From positions 3,137,571 to 3,201,570 of the forward strand of contig JANPWX010000060.1 of NCBI GenBank assembly GCA_024734555.1: a stretch of DNA of 64,000 bases, in the 5' to 3' direction. The notes beneath the pieces are model-generated. The model made no database searches and was not told the origin of the DNA. It saw only the letters and a list, made by a program, of their open reading frames with translations. This DNA comes from Trochalopteron elliotii. Lineage: Eukaryota; Chordata; Aves; Passeriformes; Leiothrichidae. Below are positions 1 through 12,900 of this stretch, piece after piece (the first letter of the stretch is position 1; the number at the start of each line of letters is the position of its first letter). A program made the translations under genes and the position numbers.

Positions 1-3000
1 TGCAGTATACCTCTGACCCTTAATGTAGTGGTACTTACAAAAGAAATTAGGTCACAACGAGATCCTAAGTCCTTGTATTACATTTTACCAGTAGGATCAA
101 TTCAAAATCTTAGGCAATGAATCTAGAAAAGACTTGGAGGATTCACTCTAGGCTACAATCAGCCCAACCCTATGGATGTGTGACATTCTCAGTATTTCAG
201 ACACATTTGTCTAACTTGTTCTTACAGTAATGGTGGTCTCATAAACCACCTTTTTGCTGCAGTTGAATAACAATTAGCCTTTCAGATGAAATCTTTTCTC
301 TGGCTGGCCTGTATCTTATGTATTGAAGTGTTATTATTTTTGTCTCATTTCCAGCACAGAGAAAAACATATTGTCCATTGAGGCAAACTGCTGTGCATGT
401 ATGTGAATTGTTCTGACTGTCCCTTCTTTTAGACAAACCCAAATCTTTCACTCTTGCATCTGTTTATATTTTTCACTTTGCTTTAGAATCTCTTGACTGT
501 CTTCACATTTCTCCTCAATACTCCCACAAGACACCTTGTTCTCCTGCTCAAGGAATCAGAATCAGGCCAGAACCTGGATCCAACTACCTTTGCAAAATTC
601 ATTTAATGTCTGGAAAGAGTTAAAAAAAAATAGATCCAAGGCTTAACAAAGAGACAAAGTAATAAGAAATAAAATATTTCACTCCTTTCTTCCTCAAACA
701 AGGTCCATTAATTTTTAACCGGGGAAAGATAATTTGATATCTCTTAATCACTTTTTTCAGTGGCTTTAGATCTTTCACCATTGCTGTAATACTTCTACCC
801 CTATATTGGATGTTTATCCCTGTAACCAAATCAGGAATGTGAGAGATTCAGGGGATTTTTCTGAGTGGTGGGGATGGTGCTGTGACAAATACTCCTCTGA
901 AGAGCAGAAGCAGGGAAGAAATGATGTGTAAATCTGTCTACTCTGCATTATCCTGGCCACTGGTTATCTCACTGCTTTCAAGAAATACAGTCCAACAATT
1001 CAGCCAGGCTATTCTCATGCATAGTCAAAAAAAGAAATTATGCAACTTGAGGAATATGAACCATAAGGCTGATTCATCCATTTTAGGAATTCCTATGTAA
1101 ATACATAATTAATTTAACTAATATTAGGTTGATTAAATAAAATTTTGGTAATGTAAGGCACAGAACAAATTATTTGTTTGTCCATACATTTAGAACAAAA
1201 CTGTTTTGTCTGATCGAGTTCTCAGAAAAAACAATTTCTATTGTCCTTAGTGACCTAATGTAATTTCTAATATATATATAAATTTAGTTGTGATTTTTGT
1301 TTTCCATATTATATAATTTATATACCTACCTATAATAATTTGTATATTTTTTGGACTGTGGTGGAATAAGTAACTATTTCACAACTGAAGAAAAAGCAGG
1401 AGGTATTTAATAATGGAAAGGTGTGTCTTAACAATGTGTTATCTAGAGGTTTGGAAAAGGAATTCCATTTAAATGAAATTAAAGAAATCAAATCTGTCAA
1501 CAGATCTGTGCTCTGGTGCTTCTCTGAGTCATGAAACTTCCATGAAAGTTACGAAGAAGAGTTACCAATGAGACACTGAGAAAGAAACTCAAACACTTCT
1601 TTAAAAGACACAAATTCAAATTTTACTCCTTGATAAAATGTGATTAATTGCACACAGATTACTGCCCAGTATAATAAAAGACAATTATCTCGACTGTGGC
1701 TGATCCCAGGGAAGTAGCACAGGGAAAGAATTCAGATTACACCCACTCCTTCTGTAATTACTGTAAAAAATATATGAAAACAATTACACACCAATAACTT
1801 ATTAAATATTACACTGAATGAAACAACACATAAGATACCAGGCTTGTGAAAGAACTTGATGAACTGGCAAGCACCTGTATCTGCAGTTAATGCCCATTGG
1901 TTTGGGGGCCCAGCAGGACGTGGTGTGATTCCTAACAGCACTGCCTTTGTTTCCTCCATTTCCTCAGCTTGACCTTCAGCAGATTAACATGGCATTACTC
2001 TAAAAAAGCTAAAGAAATATAAAAAGGGGTTGTATGTCTACACTGGAGTAAAATAATGTATTGTGCAGGGATTAAAAGTAATAGATTGTGCTCAGGGGTG
2101 TTTACATGATGTTTTATCACTTTTTGCAAGGCTGGAACATTCACAGATTTTAATTCTTTTGTTTTGGACCATAAGATTATAAAGAATATGAATTTCATCC
2201 GAGATTAACCAGGTTTGTGCTAATTCACCTTCAGTAATAAGGAAGTTATCCAGTAGTCATTAGAAGACAAAAGTCCCAGTCTTAGACTTCCTTACCTGTG
2301 GACAGAGACCTCTGAGGAGTGAGAAAAACACAGTGGAAATCACTTTATGGATGTTCCTACTGGTTTCAGCTGGACATTGTTTTGTACTCCTAAAAATGAA
2401 CACTTTATTTCATTCCCACCTTATCCAGGTCTTTCTGTGACTTCTGGCAGTAAATGTGTCTTATGTTTATGTACCAGATTCTTATAAATGTCCACATATA
2501 TCACATAAAATAGAGTATTCATAGGAATGGCATTAAACCAGAGAGGATCTGTGTTCCCTGCCCTGCTGTGGTGTGCTCAGGGCTGGCTGCTTTATAACAA
2601 AATATTTCCTTGCATCCATTTTATCTCTTGTGAAGTCATTTGAGTACACACAGGTGCTTTACATGTACAGCTTTGCAAAGTGCGTTGCTTTGGTTAAGAC
2701 AGATGTGTAAACACATGATCAAAGCAAATGGAACATGCTCTGTACCCTATCAATATGTGCTCTACCCTGTCCTGTAGTGAGGGAGCTGTGGTTTTCTCTA
2801 GCGTCTCACTGATACCTGCACAGGGTAGATAAGTCTAGTACTGTCTCCCTCACAAGTCATGGGGGGAAAGTGTCATGGTTCTACACAAACAGAAGCAAGC
2901 TTACCAGGATTGGGCACAGAAGAAGTGGATTTTTTATCCTCTGGAAAAAAATATGCCAATTTTTTGTTCAGAGCACAGAAAAAAACATTAGTAACATGTA

Positions 3001-5439
3001 CCTTTCCTGTATTCCCAGACACAGGGAGATTCTGAATTTGAAAGTTTTGGAGGTGATGGCTTTCATTTTATGCTAAGTGAACTATTTTGGCATGGCAGAA
3101 GTCTCTCTGGCACATCTAAAAGTTCATCTACATGAGGCCCAAATTAGCAGACATCTTAATTCTTCAAGAATAGAATAGCAAGGAATTCACTTCTGTTTTA
3201 AAGATATAGAAATCTCGCAGCTGGATGGGAGTTCTACCTTCCCCACCCTTCTGTGTATTTGAAAATAAGAGTATGGAAATCATCCCTAAGCCCTTGAGCT
3301 TGAAGACTGAGTCTTCAGTTTCTTGTTTGAATGACAATTGAATTACCATGTAGGCTTATTGTAACATTATAAACAGAGCATTTATTCAAAGCTGTAAAAT
3401 ACTGCTGAATCATCCTATGCAATGGTAGGAAAAAAAGCTGGTAAGCTGTACTTGAAGCACATAAAACACAATTAAAGATGCAGATTAGCCTTGAGGAACA
3501 AGCTCAACAAGAAACCAAATGAATCAACTTCAGACAAGTTTCACTAAGAGCTTTATGATATTCAGACTTCAGCAGTGCTGCTCTCCAGAACAGATAATTA
3601 AAGAATTAAGTCATGGTATCTACTTGCCAACTCTGGCACTTATTGGTCTGGTATCATGCTACTCCCATATTCATTTCTATCCCAATATATCAGCCAATTT
3701 GGCTTTCACTTCTCAAAAAAAATTGAGGCAAATTAGTAATCAGGGAGCAGGGAAAATTGCAGCGAAGGCATCCCGCAGAAATTGTGTTTATGAGTTATTA
3801 CAAGTCCTCATATCCTAAACTGGTATCTACCATCTGATGGTTAAATTGCAATGATTTATGCCAGATAAGCACTCTGGTCTTTGTTGTAAATGTCTCTCTT
3901 GCTCATGGGCTCAGGCTGAGCGGCTGTGCAGGCTCAGGCACTGCTGAAAGGGGGACAAGAGGATAGGAAATGACCATGTTCACTTTTAAAACTGTGCAAA
4001 ATAGAACTGGAAGGAGTCAACAACGTTTTTTGCAAAACCTAACATTTAGTTTGCATGTAAATTCTGTTTCAGAATAAGGGGTATCTGAATGAGCCAGGTC
4101 ATGCCTCTGTCTGGTCTTTCTTGACACTGTACTGTGGACAAATATAAGTGACCAGAATGAGTGAAGTTCCAAACAGGCAGGATGGAAGTTATACCATCTC
4201 CCTGCCAAAGAACCAACCCACAACAAACAAAGAAGCAACCCCAACGAACCACAATAACAGAGACATCACAAACCAAAACTTTAAATTCAATTTAACAATA
4301 TATTTGAGTAAGTGGCAGTGCAAGAACATATAGAATATAATGATTTAGCAGAGCTCTTACTGTAGATAGGAACTATATATAACTATTCCCACTATGCTAT
4401 CACCTCCTTTCAAGTTCCTAAGATGATATTGAACAAACGTACAAACAGTTTTATTGGTAATAAGCTTAGTGAAAATTGAGTCGAAAGAGTATTTTTAAGC
4501 AAGTGCTCAGCAGGTGGGCATTGGTACTGAATTAAAGGTACTTGGTTCAGGTATCTTTTCTGCTAAACAGTTCAGAAATAACACTACTGGAAAACTGACC
4601 CAGGCATTCCCTCACTGGCACTTCAGCCTTTTCATGGGTCAAGGATGTGATATGTAAAAGAGAGAAGGATGAATGTGAGCAGCAGCTTTCAGTATTTCTC
4701 TGAACTCTGCTGGGTGGGATGGGCAAATTCTTGGAATTGGACAATGGGAGAGCAAGGTCATGAGGCTTAACACCATCTCCTTGGTTTTTGACTCCCTTGT
4801 GAATGATAAGAATATTAGAACTCAGGACTAAAAACTGTTCATGGTTTAAAACAGAGGGAATACCTAGAATTTCCTTCTATGGAGCTGTATAAGTTTCTTC
4901 TAAAAAAAAAAAATTAATAAGCACTTGGCATGCTCTAAGCCTGCCCTCACTACTGTCTTGTAATGTTTCTTATGTAATGACCTTTCTGTCAGGTACTGGT
5001 GATGTTTTTTGGAAATAAAACAAAGACATTCAAAGAAACCTGAACATAATCTTTTACTCAGCAATAGCTTTGTCAGAAACAGTTTAATTCCCTAATCTTT
5101 CTGAGATAATTGTTTGCTAAATGAGTCACCATACCCCCAGGTCCCTCAGGTTACTGTACCTTGCTTAAGAGAGTCTGTACCTGTTTACGAATGTAATATA
5201 AATTACGTAAGTGAAAATAAAAATATATTTTGAGTAACAAATCACAACTATAATAACAATTTTTTCTCCTTCAAGACCAAGGGGAAAACATGAAGTTTGC
5301 AGATAGACTATATTATGAATAGAGAATATATTAGATTATGTGACCATATTTCAGTCTTTGAACTTCTGATACTCTAGTTCAGAAGAAGTATTTTCTGCCT
5401 CCTCTCCACATTATATTGATGCCTTTTCCTGGTCTTAAA
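1..5439. other. Unique AT-rich non-coding DNA, no gene seen
   Basis: I see no gene, RNA gene or recognisable transposon here. All open frames are under about 100 codons, with composition expected of random AT-rich DNA. Simple-sequence content is minor: a run of 12 A at 4902-4913 and an A/C-rich patch near 4200-4260. Old, heavily diverged repeats cannot be excluded by eye. Confidence 0.6.
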
Positions 5440-5728
5440 AAATTAAGAGCCAGACATGGTTAAGGGAAAAGGGTTTTTTACCTCAGCATTTTAATAAGGA
5501 TCCTTATGGTGCACCGTTTTGACAAGGTAGGATGTGTTGCAATGCACCCACACAATAGATCACATATTCAATTTATAGACCTTTACAAATCAGTATATCT
5601 AACCAGGATGTCCCCATGAGAGGCCTGGATGAATGGTGTGATATTCCCTCATCTCAGGAATTCCCCCTGGATGGGCAGAATGTTGGTTTACAGGATATGT
5701 TCTAGAGAGGACCTTGGTTTCCCAAGAT
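5440..5728 (-). mobile_element. Possible LTR-like or ERV-internal block next to the 5729-6139 LTR
   Basis: Read on the minus strand, this block has a TATA-like stretch (TCTATAAATTG), then an ATTAAA and a pyrimidine-rich tail, an order seen in LTRs. It also holds a perfect 14-bp palindrome, ATAAGGATCCTTAT, at 5494-5507. It directly abuts the better-supported LTR. I could not find paired ends or a target duplication. It may be a second LTR, a piece of internal retroviral sequence, or unrelated DNA. No coding sequence of a retroviral protein is visible. Confidence 0.3.
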
Positions 5729-6139
5729 TGTTGTTGTAGGACACCAAAGAAAGATGAGAGATTCCAAACATTTCAGAAGGCAAAGAGCATAGAAAAAAGG
5801 CTTTATTGTCTGATTCTTATTACTTTTTATAAGGTGTTCTGATACAGATTTAACATGGTTGGTGAATAGAAACGACACCTCTCTAATCCCATGGGTTAAA
5901 CCAGAGAAAGAGCAAAACACCACCTGGAAAAAGATCGTTTTGAGAAAGGAAAGTTGTTTGCCAGGATTGTTTTGAGAAGAAGCTTTCTTGAGAAATTTTT
6001 CCTTGGGAAAAAGCTGGCAGCTTCTAGCAGGCTAAAATCTCTCAGATCCAGAAATATCAGGCCACAAAAATAGTGTAGTGTTTTCTGGCCTCCTACCATG
6101 AGGCCTTTAGGATGTTTGGTTTCCTGGCCTAACAAAACA
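5729..6139 (-). mobile_element. LTR of an endogenous retrovirus, minus strand, probably solo
   Basis: Read on the minus strand, the block starts TGTTTTGTTAGGCC and ends with the inverse of TGTTGTTGTAGGAC, an imperfect 14-bp terminal inverted repeat (10 of 14 match) with TG...CA ends. A TATA box (TATAAAAA, plus-strand 5824-5831) lies about 20 bp upstream of an AATAAA signal (plus-strand TTTATT at 5802-5807). That close spacing is known from alpharetrovirus-like and ERVK-like avian LTRs with short R regions. Length is about 411 bp. I see no gag, pol or env remnants, and no convincing target-site duplication (left flank AAGAT, right flank CTAGG), so the exact ends may be off by a few bases. Confidence 0.6.
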
Positions 6140-6579
6140 CTAGGGCTATGCTAAGTTATCCAACTTAAGGAATTACAAGTATGCATGCTAAGAATACTGA
6201 GGATACATAAAAGTTATATGAAAGGTATATAAAAGAAAAGGCAAAAAATCATCTTGGCATCAATATGGTGCTGTTTTCTTCTTTACTCCACATGGAAAAC
6301 TCACTAAACCTACTTAACCCACTTAAACCCACTTACAACTTAAACCTTACTTACAGCTACTAAACTACTTAAGTTTAAAGCTAAGCAAAATTGAGGTCGT
6401 TGTGACATAGGAAAATACCAAACTTTTGACATTCATGTTTAAATTAGGACATACAATTGAAAACCGAAAATATTCCAAGGAAAAAAAATAGACAAAAATA
6501 TTGCAATAGTGTTTATTTTAAATAGGATAGGAAAAAAAAATCTAGATATTTTCACACTAGCCTGAAATGGCTGTTATCT
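6140..6579. other. AT-rich gap with a degenerate short tandem array
   Basis: There is no gene here. The stretch contains TATA-rich sequence near 6200-6240 and a degenerate array at 6303-6373 (listed separately). It may be part of the neighbouring LTR cluster, but nothing proves that. Confidence 0.4.
6303..6373. repeat. Degenerate tandem array of about 9-10 bp units (ACTTAAACC-like)
   Basis: About seven imperfect units of the form ACTTAAACCC, ACTTAACCC or ACTTACA follow one another. On the other strand they read GGGTTTAAGT, loosely recalling a telomere-type repeat, but the unit is longer and irregular, so this is not a true TTAGGG array. Confidence 0.5.
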
Positions 6580-6603
6580 CACACACACACACACACACAC
6601 ACA
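6580..6603. repeat. (CA)12 microsatellite
   Basis: Twelve uninterrupted CA dinucleotides. It is a typical vertebrate dinucleotide microsatellite and is likely length-polymorphic. Confidence 0.95.
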
Positions 6604-9600
6604 TTTCTTCCATTTCAGTGTAATATTAAATTTTTTTCTAGTTATTTTCAGACAGCTTCCTGCAATTTAGGGTAAAGCCTTGATGTCTTTCTTTCTGTTT
6701 GGTTTCTGTTGCTATTGTTGTTGGGGTATTTTTTTAAAAACAGTACCTAAAATTTCTTCAGGAAAATTGAAAATATTTGTAGAAAACTCAATTTCGTGCC
6801 AATTAAGGATAAAAAAAAGACCAAAACAACCCAAAACTGCAGTACTCGAAAAAATTATTGCCTTGTGTTCAAATTATAACACCCCTTGTGTTAATTCCAC
6901 AAATTCTGCTCATGAGCATCCTAAAACAAAGCAAAGGTTGCCCAGTCTGCCAGATGTACCCAGGACAATAACGACAGCAAATTTATACAGTTCCCATGTG
7001 TCAAAATGAGCTCAGGCACATAATCACAAACAACAAAAACAATTGTGAATGAGAAATTATTTTTTGTAAAACAGTTAAATAGTTTCCGAATTTTCTGTCC
7101 TGGTCTTCATGGACCTCATGTTCTACTCACATATTTTCTACAATTAGAAAAATGTCTTCAGAACAAAACTTAGGAAATAAAAAAAACATCTTTTTACTGG
7201 ATATAGAGGGATGTGTTCCATAGATTAAGTAAAGGGATTATGTTTATGGGACATTTTAATGTTCTCTGCATTCATTTTAACTAGCTCCCCACAGCTCTTG
7301 GCTGACTTTCTTTGTTCTCCACCCTGCTGCAAAGGCTAAGGACTTGATATAAAACATTGTACTCTGAAGAAAGGAGAAGAAATTATTAAATCACGTAACC
7401 ACTTCTCTTTTTATACTGAACTTGGACTAATTGTTTCTAATATTTCCATAGTCAAAGGTTTGCTGCTCCTTTTCAGATATGAAGAGGTATTTGCAAGGTA
7501 TTTTTCCAACACAAACTCTCCATCCTGCTTCTCTTATATCCTTGGATCATGGTCACAACAATCCTAGTGTAATAGATAGAATAAATTCTATGGTCCCTGT
7601 GTAATCACCTGAGGAAAACCAGTAGCTCAGTAAACTTTTTCCTTCTTCACTCACCCTTCTTAAAACCATGAAGACATATTGATAATGCTCCTGTAGGTCT
7701 AAAAGGCCTAAAGCCCTTGGGAGGTCTTTGCAATGAGAAGGGATAAACTTCACTTCTGATCTTGTTTACTGCAAGACAGATTAGAGAAGGTCTCATAAAT
7801 GAGATCTCAAATAACATCCTGACTCAGGCACAGAGTGAAATTCAAGTGCAGTGCTTGTGTTCAGTTGTCTGTCTGCAAATGGAGATGATGCATGACAGTT
7901 TTTCACAAATGATTTTCAAAATCACTGATAGAGAGAAAGGCTTTCCATTAATTTCAGCAGGCTTTGAACCATGTTCTCAATGGGAAAAGAAAAAAAAAAT
8001 GAACTAGCCTATGTTCAAGACAACAGGAGCACAGAGAGGTGTTTTTTAGACCACTGAAAAACCTACCTGACCTTTATGCATCTTTTGATTTCTTTCAGAA
8101 AATCTTGGCCTTTCTAGCCTAAGTGTCATGGGCTTTTCTTAAGATTTAAATACCTAAGGAGTGTTGAAATGGGATCTAATCTCATAAATCACCCAGGCAG
8201 TTCTGCAAACATTCACATCTTGTTCCTTTCACTGAGGTGAGGTTCAAGCCTGGTTAGACAACCCCAGTGTTCTGCATCTCACAGTGTTCTGTCAGCACCT
8301 GCCTCTTGCTGCCCATCAGGACCCACTGGTTCAAAGCTGAACAATTCCTCAGGGATAATTTTACCTGTTGAGCTCAACACCACTTCCTGATTTTTCAGCC
8401 TAGGCCCCTGCCTTCTGTTTATGCTTGGGTTTTGAAATCTAATTTGCTGTATACCACAAGCCTCATTGACTGTAGTAGCACAAGCCTGGTATTTAAGTAA
8501 ATTAGTTGATAATTACTTCTAATGTGCAGCATAGTATTTATAGGAAATTTGGATTGTTTTCTTTATTCTTGCTAAAATGCTATTCAAGGAATCTAGATGG
8601 CATTAATTTTAATTAGGAGGATATTATTCAGAACTAATAAAACACATGAATAATAATATTTTTCTGTGGTTAATAAAATACGTATACTTTTGCATTTGTT
8701 CTTTTCCTTTAAAACGTGCTCTTAAGCTGCAGTCAAGTAGGTGCCACCTATTTGATTAATAACCGAGTATGTTAATTTTATTTAATTTCACCATTTTTTT
8801 GACAGAATAGTCAGCTCTCTTATTCAGAAAAATGAGCTAATTTGAAAAAGCAAGAACTAATTTCAGACAAGTGCTTTCACAAGATGATTTCCCCAACTTG
8901 TGCATGCCCTGTTTCCAATGACTTAACAATCACATTAACTTTTTGATGGCTCCATTGCATTGCTGGACAGGCTGATAGAGTGATGTGGAGATGTTGTTCA
9001 TCCAAATTATAATCCAGCAAAGCAGTTAAGTGTATGAAAACCTGAAACATATCTGTACTTCACTAAAATCCATTCAGCTACTCACAAGTTCACCTCTGTG
9101 TGTGCTTTGTTGGATGGAAGCCACAATTACCACTCTGCTGAAGTGGAGCTTAGTAAAATACATTGAGAGGAACCATCTCTGTGAATAAAAATAACACTTT
9201 GGGAATGGGTTAACCATAAAATTACTAGAATTTAATTTTCTCTATCATTATAGAAAAAGGTATTAAAAAATCTTTCCACCTCAGTCTGTGCAGTAATTCT
9301 GAGCCAACTCTTGAGACTTAATACATAACTCACCCCCACGGCCTTTCCAGTGATGCCTGTTCTCAGTCTTTTGGTCTTTCTTCATTTTAACACCATTCTC
9401 TCTGTCTCAACACAACTCTAGATCCACAATGTAGCAGGGTCTTCTTCTGAGACCTCTTGAGAGACCTGTTGCTGTTCACTCTCTCTGAAATGAGGCATAA
9501 ATATTGTCAATTTAATTCATGAGAGCTATATAAGAGATGATAACACAGTTTTTTTACTTGCTTTCCTTGAGGAGTGACACTAAACCAGCATCTGCTGATG

Positions 9601-10440
9601 CCTTGTGGGCTTTTTAATACAGTATCTCTTCTTTTCTTTAATTTTACAGAAGTCTCCTTACTCCTGGTGATATCCCACACCTACCATGCGTGGAGCCAGT
9701 GCAGTGGAACAGAGAGCAGCCTTAACAGCAGCCACACAATGTGCTACCATTTCACCATGAACTGAAGAGAAGGGAGGAGCTCTGTGAATTGTGAACATTT
9801 TTATTGGTTTGGAAAGCACTTATTCAAAACTATTACAATTTGGGTAAAATTCTAATATGCTGGTTGAGATTAATTTTATGTATTTTTAAGTAATCTGATG
9901 ATTCCATACTTGGTATGCACTGAACATGTAGTGTGTTTTTCTTTTCCTATGGTTCTGCTCCTCTCTGAGCTGACTTGTAACTTAAACAATCCTCTTGTCT
10001 TTCACACAAGTATGCAGTAATAGAAGTATGTGGGTCAAGTAACTTTAAAATAAATGGGAAAAAAAGAAATTATTTTCATTACATCGGAGTTGGAAACAGT
10101 GGAGTCTCCAGTCGTGCTCCTTCAGTGGACAAAAAGGACAGACTGAAATCTATACTGAAGGACATATTAAATGTTGGATTTATATCAGAGAGGATGGGAG
10201 AGAGATCACAGAGTAGCACCCATGATATTATTGCTATTCTCCAGCACAAAAACTGCAATGAAATTATTTTGTTTAACAGAACTTAGGTTAAGGCATATAT
10301 TTTAAACTAGATCATTACATCCTCCAACCAACTGCACCTGCACTTGAGAAAGCATCATAATGACTCTGAGACTGATGGGATTATTCTACTAGATTTTTGA
10401 ACGTATTTACACCTCAATTTCTCTTTGTTTTAGGTGGCTG
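6604..10440. other. Unique AT-rich non-coding DNA
   Basis: I recognise no gene or transposon. A short exon-like patch occurs at about 9648-9765, where a pyrimidine-rich stretch ending TTTTACAG precedes an open 38-codon frame ending in TGA. The encoded peptide resembles nothing I know, so I do not call it an exon. A 13-bp inverted repeat at 8738-8750 is listed separately. Confidence 0.5.
8738..8750. promoter_or_regulatory. Palindromic pair of CACCT boxes (TAGGTG-C-CACCTA)
   Basis: A perfect inverted repeat with 6-bp arms and a one-base centre places two CACCT motifs back to back. CACCT pairs are the known binding preference of ZEB1/ZEB2-type zinc-finger repressors. A homeodomain-like GATTAAT follows within 10 bp. 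Regulatory function is inference only. Confidence 0.2.
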
Positions 10441-10478
10441 AGTAAGTGTTAGAAATTTAAGTAAGTATTAGAAATTTA
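10441..10478. repeat. Two tandem copies of a 19-bp unit
   Basis: AGTAAGTGTTAGAAATTTA at 10441-10459 is followed directly by a copy with one mismatch at 10460-10478. It is a small, recent-looking local duplication. Each copy carries a donor-like GTAAGT, with no exon evident upstream. Confidence 0.85.
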
Positions 10479-12754
10479 CTGAGCTAGCAAGACCCAGAAA
10501 TAAGTGTGTACTTTGTTTTGTCAGAAACAGACAGCAGGGCCACGCTGCCTGTGGAGTCAGTGCTTTTTCTCTCATCTCAGATGTTCATTCCCACTGAGCA
10601 CGTTCACTGGAGCTGGAATAATCCAAATAAAAGATTGGTCACATTCTGTGTCTGGGCAAGGGGAGGGAGTTGTGTTCCTTCAGGAGTCCCTGCTGCAGCC
10701 TCATGCTACAGCAGGCAGAGAGATGGTGACAGGGTCAGGGGCCTGTGGGACACTGAAGCTGTGGCTCCTGTCCTGGGCAGGCTGAGCCTCTGGACTGCAG
10801 AGTCAAACCAGAGCTGAGCTCCACACAGACACAACAGATGTAACACCCTCAAGAAGATGTTATTTACAGACAGGACAGACATGTAGAATAAAAGGGCCTC
10901 GAATGAACTGCAATCAACTTCTTTTCACTACTTGTACTGGCTTTATAAGAAAATTGCCAGGTTTACAGATAAATTTTCCTTTGTAGAGAAGCTTGGAAAA
11001 TTCTGTTAGCAGAAGAGTGACCTCCCTTAGAGTTTATGAGATTGAAAAAGCTTACATAAACTATACTTCACTCCACAATAGCTCATTATATTTCCATTTT
11101 ATTTAATTTAAAGCAGTGTGGTTTATAATCAATGAGGTTCCTTCACTGAAGAGAAGGAGGTTTTAGCTTCAGAACAAATACACAGCATTTTTTCATTTCC
11201 TTAATCTTGTGCTGTAGGTGGTCAGTTCCAACTGCTGCATTTGGCACTGGAAATTTGTCTAGTTTAAAGCCAAGTAAAACAGGCAGAGAATAGCTAAATT
11301 GAAAAATTGAATTTAATATGTTAAGTATTATGCTGCAGTTTACATAATATCAGTGTTCCCTAGAGTTATATATTATTGTTGTAATGTTCTTTGACAGAGA
11401 TTGCTATGAACCAGAAGTGATTACAGGGCAGGTAGAAACATTATGTTTGCTCTTGAGGGAAAAAAATATTGAAACATGGTATAAAGTTAATGTGGCTGAG
11501 GAAGATGCTACTCTAGAGTTATGCAGTGACAGAGGCTCCACATGGTTGGGCAGAACTGTGGCTGGTGGGGCCATAACTCACAATTTGGGACAATAATGTG
11601 AAGATTACAACAGGCCCCCTGCTTTTTCCTTACTACTGACACAGAAAACTCCTTAATGGCCTTTGCAGCAGAAAGAGAGAAGTATTTAGATAAGGGCCAT
11701 CATTTTTAATGTTGTCTCTTCTCAGGAATTTGAGAATTCAGTGACAGAGCCGCATTCAGTAGTCTAGTCCAACACACATCTCAGGGGTGATGTCCCAGAA
11801 AAGGAGCAGTGCAGGCAGGCACAGCAGTGCATCACAGCTGCTCCCATGCACGGGATCCCTCTGGGAAAGACTCCATCCCCTTTCCCTGCAGTACTGCACT
11901 GCTGCTCCTCAGGGCCTGGACATGTGTCATTTCAGGGCTGGGTGGCAGCCTGAGGAGTTGCTTGCACTTAGTGAGTTCTGCAGAACATTGCACAGTTTGT
12001 CCAGTGCTGGGAGAACTGCAGAGTGGCTTTGGTAGAACAAGCCCTGGGACACCTTTCCATGCCTTTGGGTGGCTGGGCCCTTGCATGGAAAAACCCACAC
12101 TGATCCACGGACTCCAAAATAACCCTGGTGTTCCAGCCTCGGCCTTCCACCTTTTGGATCTCTCTTTATCTGTCATATTCAGCAGACTTTTCATGGATAA
12201 GCTGTTTGGTTTATGAACTCTAGCAGGTGACTTCTCACTGACCAACTCTCATCAAAAAATGTGAATTTTGAAACTGTTTTTTTGGTGCTACTTTGTTGCT
12301 TAGCAGTGATCCTTTATCAAAAGCATTAGTGTCCATCCAGGGAAACTCCCTTTTTTCAAGAAAAAGCTCAGAACTGTCCCAACTCACTGCAAAGGTCACA
12401 GCCTTGAGGGAATTTTCTCCCCTTGAGCCTAGGCAACAATAACCTAACATGGGTTTAGTGGGGAAATGGAAAGTTGACCCTGGCCCCATTTTTAAGGAGA
12501 GCTTTGTGTGGTTCACTCCTGGAGTCTGGATGTCTGCCTTACAGATCACAGTCACAAACTGTTTGGAAAGTTCATGAACTGGAAGAAAGCAGAAGATGAA
12601 TGAAAATAAGCAAATTTATCCAAATTTATTATGACTAACAAGTGTTACTTTTAACTCCAAATTTATGCCAACCAGAACTGTAGCATAATATTCTATATTT
12701 ATGTTATCTACTTGTCGAATATTAATTTCCTTTCAAACCAAGGGTGTGAGTCCA
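10479..12754. other. Unique non-coding DNA with two GC-richer patches
   Basis: No gene is recognised. Patches at about 10540-10830 and 11740-12160 are richer in GC than the surroundings and carry overlapping open frames on both strands (up to 137 codons). None has recognisable domains, and stop-poor frames on both strands are expected from composition. They could be old, unrecognised repeats or non-coding exons. Confidence 0.45.
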
Positions 12755-12900
12755 CTTTGAGTTCAGAGACAAATTCAAGAAGCACTTGGACAATGTTCCC
12801 AGGCACATGGGAATTCCTGGGGTGTTCTGCACAGGGACAGGAGTTGGACTTGGTGATCCTGATAGGTCCCTTCCAACTCATCATGTTCTGAGATTCTAGA
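12755..12900 (+). mobile_element. CR1 retrotransposon 3' fragment, plus strand
   Basis: This matches the remembered 3' end of avian CR1: TTCAAGAAGCACTTGGAC, then the CAGGCACATGG block, then GGACTTGGTGATCCTGATAG, GTCCCTTCCAACTCA and a terminal ATTCTGAGATTCTA related to the CR1 3' octamer tail. It is 5'-truncated, as most CR1 copies are, and diverged. No reverse-transcriptase reading frame remains. Confidence 0.85.

Noticed and set aside
6303..6373. Interstitial telomere repeat
   Set aside because: The units are 9-10 bp ACTTAAACC variants, not TTAGGG.
9648..9765. Acceptor-like TTTTACAG followed by a 38-codon frame to a stop, like a terminal exon
   Set aside because: The peptide is unrecognised, no upstream exon is visible, and single acceptors are common by chance.
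10504..10817. Overlapping plus-strand open frames of about 100 codons
   Set aside because: Two frames over the same GC-richer patch are open at once, neither has a known domain, and no splice or promoter context supports them.
11787..12245. Open frames of 82-137 codons on both strands
   Set aside because: Several frames on both strands overlap, as expected from stop-poor composition; no protein family is recognised.
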